The notes under the pieces are model-generated. The model was not told the origin of the DNA. It ran no database searches and saw nothing but the letters and a program-made list of their open reading frames with translations. Position numbers and translations under genes: made by a program. Positions 16,973 through 23,891 of a stretch of 47,339 nucleotides of DNA are shown here, piece by piece (within the stretch, counting starts at the first letter, position 1; every line of letters starts with the position of its first letter). Origin of the DNA: Acidobacteriota bacterium (lineage in GTDB: Bacteria > Acidobacteriota > Terriglobia > Terriglobales > Acidobacteriaceae); NCBI GenBank assembly GCA_021846985.1, contig JAJZVX010000027.1:1-47339 (forward strand). The letters run 5' to 3'.

Positions 16973-17305
16973 TCAATGCCCCTGCAACGCATGGTTTCCC
17001 TGCGTACCAGAGACCCCATTTCCGCTCCTCACCCTTCCGCTCACCGCCCAGCCCAGCGTCGCCACCCATCCGATCACAGTCCAGCCCAGCAGAACATTCA
17101 CCGCCGCAATCCACACCGCCTCCCGGCAGTTTCGTCCGTGCGCAAGCGCCGCCGGCAGCAGATAGATGGCCAGACCGGCCGCAAACAGAATCAGGCGGAA
17201 CGGCGCCAGCAGCGCCTCGTCATTCCGCGCCATCCCCACCATCAGAATCGTCACCACCAGCGCACTCAGGAGCACACCGATGAGTAGCCTTAGCTGATTG
17301 CTCAT
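16973..17305 (-). CDS. Small membrane protein, superinfection-immunity family
   Basis: A 110-residue protein with three predicted membrane segments: residues about 7-25, 33-55 and 63-88. The last one contains NVLLGWTVIGWVATLGWA, the signature of the superinfection immunity family (named after phage T4 Imm). Chromosomal copies are common and their roles are mostly unknown, so a phage-defence role is not implied. Start: GGAGGT lies five bases before the ATG at 17305; an ATG 21 bases further upstream is in frame but has no better site. It is transcribed toward the large Ig-domain gene (220 bases between). Confidence 0.75.
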   Translation of the reverse strand: MSNQLRLLIGVLLSALVVTILMVGMARNDEALLAPFRLILFAAGLAIYLLPAALAHGRNCREAVWIAAVNVLLGWTVIGWVATLGWAVSGRVRSGNGVSGTQGNHALQGH

Positions 17306-17781
17306 GTGCCACCTCCACACATCCAATCGGCTTCAGACTCTACCCCGTTGCCGTCCTCCGTGCAATCGCCATCGCCTGCTCCGCGGCTCTCCAGCCGGCT
17401 TTGCCGCTTCTACCAGTAACGGCAGACGGACGGCAAATATTCCGTTTCTGCGCCCTCCCCTGGCCTGCTTGCAGCAATCTCATTCAAAAATCAATCTTTT
17501 GCTCATGCGTCTACTCCATCCGGCCAGACGCCCCACTGCTCGCCCCTTCCCGCATGGAGAGGCACTCCTCTGCAGAAAGATAAAGATATGTTTCTTTTTA
17601 TAAAATTTATTTATTATAATATCAAAATCAAGGCTGGCCAACCCCTACCTCTGCACCGTTCCCGTTTCTCTCTCCGCCATAGGCTGCAATCCATCGGTCC
17701 GAGTCGAATGGGCACGTTCCTTCATCTCAAGAAGAGCAGCTTCACCCAAGCAACCCTCTAGAATCGACTTCAGGAAGACCC
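17306..17781. other. Non-coding stretch with an AT-rich island upstream of thioredoxin reductase
   Basis: No credible gene is seen in these 476 bases. Around 17577-17630 an almost pure A+T segment stands out sharply from the GC-rich surroundings and contains TATAAT-like and TAAAAT-like matches on both strands. It may hold promoters or UP-element-like sequence for the divergent genes on either side. No direct or inverted repeat typical of an attachment site was recognised. Confidence 0.55.
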
Positions 17782-18729
17782 ATGACCGAGACTCGCGATA
17801 CCGTCATCCTTGGCTCCGGCTGCGCCGGACTCACCGCTGCCATCTACACTGCCCGCGCCGGCCTCCGTCCCCTCGTGCTTGAAGGCCACGAGCCCGGCGG
17901 ACAGCTCTCCATCACCAGCCTGGTCGAAAACTTTCCCGGCTGGCCCGAAGGCATCCAAGGCCCCGAACTCATCGACAACATGAAGAAACAGGCCGCACGC
18001 TTTGGCGCCACCTTCCAGCTTGCCCATCTTCAGTCCGTCGATCTCTCCGTCTATCCTTATCGCCTTGAGACCTCGGCCGGTGAAATCTGCACCCGCACCC
18101 TCATTGTCGCCTCGGGCGCCAGCGCCCGCTGGCTCGGCCTGCCCAGCGAGCAGGCGCTGATCGGCCACGGCGTCTCCAGTTGCGCCACCTGCGACGGCTT
18201 TTTCTTCCGCGGCAAGGAGATTGCCGTGGTCGGCGGCGGCGACTCGGCCATGGAAGAGGCGCTTTTCCTCACCCGTTTTGCCTCCAAGGTCACCCTCCTC
18301 CACCGCCGCTCTGCCTTCCGCGCCTCCAAAATTATGCTCGACCGCGTCATGGCGCACCCCAACATCGAACTGCGCGCCAACACCGTTGTGGTTGAAGTTT
18401 TGGGCGTCGAAGACAAGGAGGTCAAGGGCCTCCGCCTTCGCGACGTGACCAACAACCAGGAAAGCATTCTTCCCGTCACGGGCCTCTTCCTCGGCATCGG
18501 CCACGAGCCCAACGCCAAAATGTTCGCCGGCCAGATCGACCTCGACGACGAGGGCTATATCAAAACCGTCCACAACGTCTTCACCACCCTCAACGGCAAC
18601 CCCGTCCACGGCGTCTTCGCCTGCGGCGACGTACAGGACCGCCGCTACCGCCAGGCCATCACCGCCGCCGGTTCCGGCTGCATGGCCGCCCTCGAAGTGG
18701 AAAAATTCCTCGAGGAACACGCGCACTAA
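17782..18729 (+). CDS. trxB: Thioredoxin reductase (TrxB)
   Basis: A 315-residue flavoprotein that reduces thioredoxin with NADPH. It shows the FAD fold (GSGCAGLTAA; the usual GPAG proline is Cys), the redox dithiol Cys134-Ala-Thr-Cys137, the NADPH-binding GGGDSAMEEA with the downstream HRRSAFRASK basic pair, and the C-terminal FAD motif ACGDVQDRRYRQ. Length and order match bacterial low-molecular-weight TrxB. AGGAAG lies seven bases before the ATG. No thioredoxin gene is adjacent. It is followed by a strong hairpin and then yggS. Confidence 0.95.
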   Translation: MTETRDTVILGSGCAGLTAAIYTARAGLRPLVLEGHEPGGQLSITSLVENFPGWPEGIQGPELIDNMKKQAARFGATFQLAHLQSVDLSVYPYRLETSAGEICTRTLIVASGASARWLGLPSEQALIGHGVSSCATCDGFFFRGKEIAVVGGGDSAMEEALFLTRFASKVTLLHRRSAFRASKIMLDRVMAHPNIELRANTVVVEVLGVEDKEVKGLRLRDVTNNQESILPVTGLFLGIGHEPNAKMFAGQIDLDDEGYIKTVHNVFTTLNGNPVHGVFACGDVQDRRYRQAITAAGSGCMAALEVEKFLEEHAH

Positions 18730-18744
18730 AGCCCGCCGGGCACT

Positions 18745-18778
18745 CCACTCTTGCGGCAGTTTCTTGCCGCAAGGGTGG
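18745..18778. repeat. Strong inverted repeat between trxB and yggS (terminator-like hairpin)
   Basis: A 14-base stem (18745-18758 with 18765-18778, one G-T wobble) closes a six-base loop. It begins 16 bases after the trxB stop. There is no T-run after it on the + strand. It could stop or slow transcription, or protect the trxB transcript end. Confidence 0.6.
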
Positions 18779-18829
18779 AAAAGCCGGTTCACACCCACCC
18801 CAGCCTGACCACAGATCGCCGGCAATGCC

Positions 18830-19561
18830 ATGACCGCCCTGGCCGAAAATCACGCCCGCCTCGAAGACCGGATCGCCGCGGCCTGCCGCGCCGCCGCCCG
18901 CCCCCGCGCCGAAGTCGAGCTGATGGCCGTCTCCAAGACTTATCCCGCCGCCACCCTCCTTGAGGCCGCATCTCTCGGCCTCGCCCTCTTCGGCGAAAAC
19001 CGCGTGCAGGAGTTCGCGGCCAAGGCGGGTGAGTTGGCGACACTCCGCCAAAACGCCGCCCACCCGGCACGAGTCCATCTGATCGGCCACCTGCAATCGA
19101 ACAAGGCCGCTCGCGCCGCCGAGCTCTTCGACGCCATCGACTCGGTCGATTCCCTCCGCCTCGCCCTGCGCCTCAACGACGCCGCGGCCAGGCTTGGCCA
19201 CCGCCTTCCCATCCTCATCGAGCTCAAGCTCAGCGCGGAAGAAACCAAGTCCGGCCTCGACCCCGCCTCGACGGAAGCCGCCCAGCTTCTGGAGCGCCTT
19301 CCCGATCTCACCCGCATCGAGCTCCGTGGCCTCATGACCATCGCCCCCTTCGGCGTCCCCGACACGGAAACCCGCGCATGCTTCCGCGCTCTTCGCGGCT
19401 GGCGCGACCGCTGGGCCGCTGCTTATCCGCACCTCTCCTTTCCGGTCCTCTCCATGGGCATGAGCAGCGACTTCCCCCTGGCCATTGCCGAAGGCTCGAC
19501 GCGCATCCGCATCGGGACGGCGCTGTTTGGCCCGCGGCCGCCCGCCGGGGAGTCCGCCTGA
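18830..19561 (+). CDS. yggS: YggS family pyridoxal phosphate homeostasis protein
   Basis: A 243-residue PLP-binding TIM barrel of the YggS/PROSC family, which keeps vitamin B6 levels balanced and has no known catalytic activity. The PLP lysine is Lys36 in MAVSKTYP. Other family motifs are FGENRVQE, LIGHLQSNK, ELKLSAEETKSG, LRGLMTIAP and MGMSSDFPLAI...GSTRIRIGTALFG. The ribosome binding site is weak. The stop codon overlaps the next start by one base (TGATG at 19559-19563), so the two are translationally coupled. Confidence 0.95.
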   Translation: MTALAENHARLEDRIAAACRAAARPRAEVELMAVSKTYPAATLLEAASLGLALFGENRVQEFAAKAGELATLRQNAAHPARVHLIGHLQSNKAARAAELFDAIDSVDSLRLALRLNDAAARLGHRLPILIELKLSAEETKSGLDPASTEAAQLLERLPDLTRIELRGLMTIAPFGVPDTETRACFRALRGWRDRWAAAYPHLSFPVLSMGMSSDFPLAIAEGSTRIRIGTALFGPRPPAGESA

Positions 19562-19869
19562 TGCTCCGCGCCGCGCCCGCCGGCGTCACCCTGGCCGTCC
19601 GCGCCCAGCCCGGCGCCAAAAGGACTGCCGTCGTTGGCGTCTACGGCGAAGGCGCCTTGGCGCAGCTCAAGATCGCCGTCCAGTCCCCGCCCCTCGAGGG
19701 TCGGGCCAACCAGGCTCTCATCGCCTTCCTCGCCCGGACCTTTGGCCTGCCTAAAAGCGCCGTCGCTCTCGTCTCCGGCGAGTTGTCGCGCAGCAAGGTC
19801 TTCCTGTTGCACGGAGTTCCTCTCGACACGGCCCAACGCGTCCTCGCCGCGTGCACGCCGCGTTCCTGA
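19561..19869 (+). CDS. yggU: YggU/DUF167 family protein
   Basis: A 102-residue protein of the DUF167 family. Signature parts are VRAQPGAKRTAVVGVYG, LKIAVQSPPLEGRANQALIAFLA and ALVSGELSRSKVFLL. The function is not established. yggS and yggU lie together in many genomes with yggT between them; here yggT is absent and the two overlap by one base. The gene is convergent with the EmrA-type adaptor. Confidence 0.92.
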   Translation: MLRAAPAGVTLAVRAQPGAKRTAVVGVYGEGALAQLKIAVQSPPLEGRANQALIAFLARTFGLPKSAVALVSGELSRSKVFLLHGVPLDTAQRVLAACTPRS

Positions 19870-19937
19870 GCGGCATGAAGCGCCGCGCCTCCGCCGCTTT
19901 CTGCCGCCGCAAGCCACGTCACCGCCGGCAAAAATGC

Positions 19938-19994
19938 AAAGCCCCCGTTCGTCAACGTCCCGCCATCGGCGATCCATTCACAATCGGGGGCTTT
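19938..19994. terminator. Possible terminator between convergent yggU and the adaptor gene
   Basis: AAAGCCCCCG (19938-19947) pairs perfectly with CGGGGGCTTT (19985-19994). The loop is long (37 bases) and can fold into a smaller internal hairpin. On the minus strand the stem is followed by TTTGCATTTTT, which suits termination of the adaptor gene that ends at 20034. The long loop makes this less certain than a standard terminator. Confidence 0.45.
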
Positions 19995-20033
19995 GTCAGG
20001 CGATCAGCGCGGAGAAGCTGAACGCGGTTTCTT

Positions 20034-21257
20034 TCACTTCACCCAAACCTTCGGCTCCACGCTCAACCCCGGCCGCAGTTCGTGATGGGGGTCTTCTTTG
20101 GCCAGATCCGTAAAGTCGATTCTCACCGGCACACGCTGCACCACCTTCACATAGTTGCCCGTCGCGTTCTCCGGCGGAAACAGGCTCAGAACCGATCCTG
20201 TCGCCCCACCGATCTGTGTCACGCGCCCGTGATAGGTTCTGCCCGTCGAGTCCACTGAAATCTCCACCGTCTGGCCGGCCCTCATATGCCGGAGTTGCGT
20301 CTCTTTGAAGTTCGCCGTCACCCACAAGCCTTCCAGCGACACAAGCGTTGTCAGGTTCTGCCCCGGCGAGATGTTCTGGTTGATCTCCACGCTCTTGCGC
20401 GTAATGATCCCCGCGCACGGAGCCACGATCCGCGTATAGCTCAGGTTGAGCTTGGCCTGATCGAGTTGCGCTTGCGCCTGCTCCACCTGGGCCTCAGCCT
20501 GCTTGGCGCGGGCATTCTGCGCCGCCACCTGCTGCGGCGCGGTTTGCGCGTACTTCAGCATGGCCATAGCCTGCGTCTGGCGCTCGCGGGCCACGCGCAC
20601 GCCTTCCTGCGCGGCCTGGGCCCCGGCGCGCGCGTCCGCCAGCGCCGCCTGCGCCGCGTCCGCGGCCGCCACCGCAGCGTCAAACTGCTGCTTGCTGATC
20701 ACGTCCTTGGCCACCAGCGGCTTATAGCGCGCCAGGTCTGACTGCGCCTTGGTGTTGTTCGCCTCGGCCTGCGCCACGCGCGCCCTGGCCGCCACCAACT
20801 GCTGCTCCGCCTGCTGCACGCCGGCCCGCAATCCGCTTACGTCCGCGGTCGCCGCCTGCAGGTTGCTCCCCGTGTTCACCGTCGTAATCGGCACCGCCAC
20901 CTTGGCCGCCGCGGCATTGGCTTCCGCGCTGGCCAGCGCGGCCTCTGCGTTCTCCACCGCGACTTCGTAGTCCTTGGGGTCCAGTTCGACGATCGGGTCG
21001 CCCTTCTTCACCACCTGGTTCTCTTCCACGAACACCTTGGCCACATGGCCGCTGATGCGCGCGCTGATCTGAATCAGGTGTCCGTCCACCTGCGCGTCGT
21101 CCGTATCTTCGCTGTAGGTGGAACGCCACCAGATGCCTGCCGCCGCCAGCGCCAGAATCACGACCACCAGAATCACAATGCCTCGGCGGCGGGATGGCGG
21201 CTGTGTTGCCTCTCCCGCCTCGTCCAGCTCGGGTTGGGTTGGAATTGAATCCGCCAC
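20034..21257 (-). CDS. EmrA/HlyD-type membrane fusion protein (efflux adaptor)
   Basis: A 407-residue periplasmic adaptor anchored by one N-terminal membrane helix (residues about 25-43) after a short cytoplasmic tail. The order is typical of EmrA: a first lipoyl half (GHVAKVFVEENQVVKKGDPI), a long alanine/glutamine-rich coiled-coil hairpin (about 85-260), the second lipoyl half (RIVAPCAGIITRKSVEINQNISPG) and a beta-barrel (LWVTANFKETQLRHMRAGQ). Such proteins link an inner-membrane pump to TolC. It starts at a GTG (21257) with GGAGG upstream, two bases after the TolC-type stop. No pump gene follows, so the partner must be encoded elsewhere. Confidence 0.93.
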   Translation of the reverse strand: MADSIPTQPELDEAGEATQPPSRRRGIVILVVVILALAAAGIWWRSTYSEDTDDAQVDGHLIQISARISGHVAKVFVEENQVVKKGDPIVELDPKDYEVAVENAEAALASAEANAAAAKVAVPITTVNTGSNLQAATADVSGLRAGVQQAEQQLVAARARVAQAEANNTKAQSDLARYKPLVAKDVISKQQFDAAVAAADAAQAALADARAGAQAAQEGVRVARERQTQAMAMLKYAQTAPQQVAAQNARAKQAEAQVEQAQAQLDQAKLNLSYTRIVAPCAGIITRKSVEINQNISPGQNLTTLVSLEGLWVTANFKETQLRHMRAGQTVEISVDSTGRTYHGRVTQIGGATGSVLSLFPPENATGNYVKVVQRVPVRIDFTDLAKEDPHHELRPGLSVEPKVWVK

Positions 21258-21259
21258 GT

Positions 21260-22684
21260 CTACTTTCCTCCCAGATAGTTCCTGTAATCCTCGCCCGCTC
21301 CCAGCGCCCGCGCCAGGCTCAGCTTGGCCACGTTATGCCTGTAAAGGCTGGTCACATACTGATCGTTGGCCTGCGCCACCGCCTGCTCGGCCTGGCTCAC
21401 CGCCAGGTTGTCGCTCACGCCGTTCGCATACCGCTGTTGCGCCTCGCTCAGCGCTTCGTTGGCCAGCGATACGCTCGACTGGGCTACTTCCACCATCTTT
21501 GCCGCCGATTCAATATCCAGCAGCGCATCCCGCACGTCGGCTTCCACCTGCGCCTTCTTGTCGCTGAGCTGCGCCTGCCGCGTCTCCAGTTGCGCCTGCG
21601 CCGCCTGCGCGTCGCCGCGCAATCCCAGCTCCCGGAACAGCGGCACGCTCAGCGTCCCGCTGGCATCTCCGGTCCCGTGTGAATGCCGCGGATTCACTCC
21701 AATATCGCCGTAGTCCGCGTCCGCTTCAATCGTCGGCAGCCGCTCGGCCGTCGCCGCCTTCCGCTGCTGCTGCGCCGCCTGGGTCTGTTCCCCCAGCGCC
21801 GCCAGATCCTTGCGGTGCTCTTCCGCCTCCTGGATGGCCGTGGCCTGGTCGATGTGGTCCAGCGACGCAAACGGAGCCTTGTCTGCCAGGGTAAACTTCT
21901 GCTCCAGCGGCAGACCGATGGTTCGCGCCAGCGCCAGCTTGTCCTTTTCCAGGCTGTTCCGCGCCACAATCAGTTGCTGCTCCAGTGATTGGTAGTCCAC
22001 CCGCGCCCGCAGTTCGTCCAGCTTGGGCGCGGTGCCTGCCTCATGGTTGGCCACCGCCTGGTCCAACGAAATCTTGGCCGTGGCCACCTGCGCCTGCACG
22101 CTCGCCACCCGCGTCTCGTCAGCCAGCGCCAGCAGGTAGGCATTGCCCACCGTCAGCATCACCAAGTCCCGCGCATCCTGCGTGCTCAGGTTGGCCGCCG
22201 CAAAATTATGCTTAGTGGCCAGATAGTTCCGCAGCGAAGCCACGTTCAGCAGCGACCATGTCAGCGAAGCCCGTAGATCCGAGTACCCGAACGGACCAAT
22301 CACCGCCGGAAATCCCTGTATGCGGAATCCCTCGGCGGCCAGATCCACCTGCATCATGTTTTCCCTTACGTTCATATCCACGGATGGCAGCAGCGCCTGC
22401 AGTTGGCTCAACTTCTGCCCGCGCGCGCCCGAGGCTTGCGTGGCGTTCAGAATGACGCCCAGATTGTTCCGCATGCCCCGCTGGATGGCATCGTCCAGGG
22501 TCAGGTTCAGCGTCCCGGCCGACGCCGTGCCCGACGGTACGCTTCCCCTGAAGCTGTCGGCCGTGGGTCCGGCTGCCGTGGGAGCCTGCTGGCCCTGCAT
22601 GCTTGCGGCAAACAGGCAAACCCCCACCATCAGAGCGCAGGCCCTGCTACCGGCGGCTTTAGTCCACAATGATTTTGAGAACAT
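21260..22684 (-). CDS. TolC family outer membrane channel protein
   Basis: An outer membrane efflux protein of about 474 residues, made of two repeated OEP modules. Features are a signal peptide (ALMVGVCLFAASMQGQQ), the opening repeat LTLDDAIQRGMRNNLGVILN, long amphipathic coiled-coil helices rich in alanine and glutamine, and the second module near NEALSEAQQRYANGVSDN. The start is uncertain: the ATG at 22684 is preferred, and a TTG at 22702 is also in frame. It is the first of a tight pair with the EmrA-type adaptor (two bases between). The sigma-like gene ends 186 bases upstream on the same strand. Confidence 0.92.
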   Translation of the reverse strand: MFSKSLWTKAAGSRACALMVGVCLFAASMQGQQAPTAAGPTADSFRGSVPSGTASAGTLNLTLDDAIQRGMRNNLGVILNATQASGARGQKLSQLQALLPSVDMNVRENMMQVDLAAEGFRIQGFPAVIGPFGYSDLRASLTWSLLNVASLRNYLATKHNFAAANLSTQDARDLVMLTVGNAYLLALADETRVASVQAQVATAKISLDQAVANHEAGTAPKLDELRARVDYQSLEQQLIVARNSLEKDKLALARTIGLPLEQKFTLADKAPFASLDHIDQATAIQEAEEHRKDLAALGEQTQAAQQQRKAATAERLPTIEADADYGDIGVNPRHSHGTGDASGTLSVPLFRELGLRGDAQAAQAQLETRQAQLSDKKAQVEADVRDALLDIESAAKMVEVAQSSVSLANEALSEAQQRYANGVSDNLAVSQAEQAVAQANDQYVTSLYRHNVAKLSLARALGAGEDYRNYLGGK

Positions 22685-22870
22685 CGGGTCGTTTTGACTC
22701 AAAAACGGTCAGCTTTCATCAAAAAATGGCAGCACCTCATTGATGCAGACGGATGACCACCGGGTTCTTGTTTCCTAGTGTATCGAAGATGACGCTCGAA
22801 CCGCTGCCCGAGTTCCCCCGAAGAACCGTCCGCGCTGCTCCCAATACAGCCCCTGGCCGGGTTCCGGCGT

Positions 22871-23572
22871 CTAGATTCTGTCCCCGTCCACGGCATGGAG
22901 CAGTTGCGACGCCAGCGAGCAGAGCCCCTGCCGGAAGACCTCACTCACCGCCTCGGGTGTCCACCCGGCAGCCCTTGCGCCCCCGTGCGTCCGCAGCAGC
23001 GCAGCCGTATCCTGGCGGTTGAATCCAGCCACCGCGCGCAACACAAACACCGTTCGCACCACCGTCGCCAGCCCCGCCAGCCACTTCCGCACCCGCTCCC
23101 GGTCCGGCCCCGCCATCATGCGCTCCAGATCCTCGCTGGAAACCCCCGCCGCCCGCAGGTCGTCTTCCTCGATGCAGCCCTTTCCCGCTTGCGCATGCTC
23201 CGGCGCCCCAAGACAGCCCGGCTCCCGCTTCTCCAGGAGATCCAGAGCCGCCGCCGCCAGCGTCCGCCGGCTCGCCTTCCGGCTCTCCACCGGATCGTGA
23301 CAGACCGAAACTTCCGCCGTCGCCACTGCCGTCTCCACCAGCCGGACGCTCTCTTCCCCTTCGCCGGCCAGCATCGACGCCAAGCTGTACAACCCCGCTG
23401 CGATCCGGTCGAACATGGCGTCCATGCCTTCCAGCGCTTTTCGCACCGTCGCCTCGTCTTTCGGCTTCCCGTCCAGCAGTTCGTAAACCCGCTCAGAAAA
23501 CGCCCGCGCCTCTTCGGGAATCGGCGGCGAAGAAATCAGGCTCTCCTTTGGAAAACTCGCATTCTCGGCCAT
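22871..23572 (-). CDS. Sigma-like (region 4-like) protein of unknown role
   Basis: A 233-residue cytoplasmic protein. The middle (YSLASMLAGEGEESVRLVE) and the C-terminal half (RVRKWLAGLATVVRTVFVLRAVAGFNRQDTAALLRTHG) resemble the arrangement of ECF sigma regions 2 and 4, with a helix-turn-helix-like segment, but a long cysteine-containing segment separates them and the -10-binding region is not recognisable. I recall similar proteins as an uncharacterised family of Acidobacteria. AAAGGAG lies ten bases before the ATG at 23572. It precedes the TolC-adaptor pair on the same strand and may regulate it; that is inference from position only. Confidence 0.68.
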   Translation of the reverse strand: MAENASFPKESLISSPPIPEEARAFSERVYELLDGKPKDEATVRKALEGMDAMFDRIAAGLYSLASMLAGEGEESVRLVETAVATAEVSVCHDPVESRKASRRTLAAAALDLLEKREPGCLGAPEHAQAGKGCIEEDDLRAAGVSSEDLERMMAGPDRERVRKWLAGLATVVRTVFVLRAVAGFNRQDTAALLRTHGGARAAGWTPEAVSEVFRQGLCSLASQLLHAVDGDRI

Positions 23573-23891
23573 CGAAGCGACTCCTTTCCAGATCATCCTG
23601 GCGGCTGGCTCTACCGCTATCCTCCACCCGCCCCCCCGGACGGGTCAATCGGCCCTTTTTGTTTCAGCCTTGTCTTCTCTCCTCCATCTCTCCGGCCGCC
23701 CGCAGCCAGCGTTCGCTGCTGGCCGATAATCCAAAGTAAAATAACAACCAATATATCAACAACTTGACCCATGACCCCATCCAGGGATGAAACTCCCAAC
23801 GCCAGCCGGACCTCTTTTGTCTGCCGTCGGCAGTGCGCAAACCCCGCTGGAACGCTGTAGACTTTCCCTCACAGTGCATTGGACAAGCACC
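23573..23891. other. Divergent intergenic region upstream of polyphosphate kinase
   Basis: This 319-base region lies between the start codons of the sigma-like gene and ppk. It contains an AT-rich stretch at about 23735-23765 likely to hold promoter elements. An open frame in phase with ppk begins at 23787, but its peptide is unlike the family. No RNA gene or hairpin was recognised. Confidence 0.5.

Noticed and set aside
16973..17305. Prophage remnant suggested by the superinfection-immunity family name
   Set aside because: No integrase, phage structural gene or attachment repeat nearby; this family is common on chromosomes.
17577..17630. Attachment site or insertion-sequence scar in the AT-rich island
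   Set aside because: No flanking repeats, tRNA end or transposase fragment could be found by eye.
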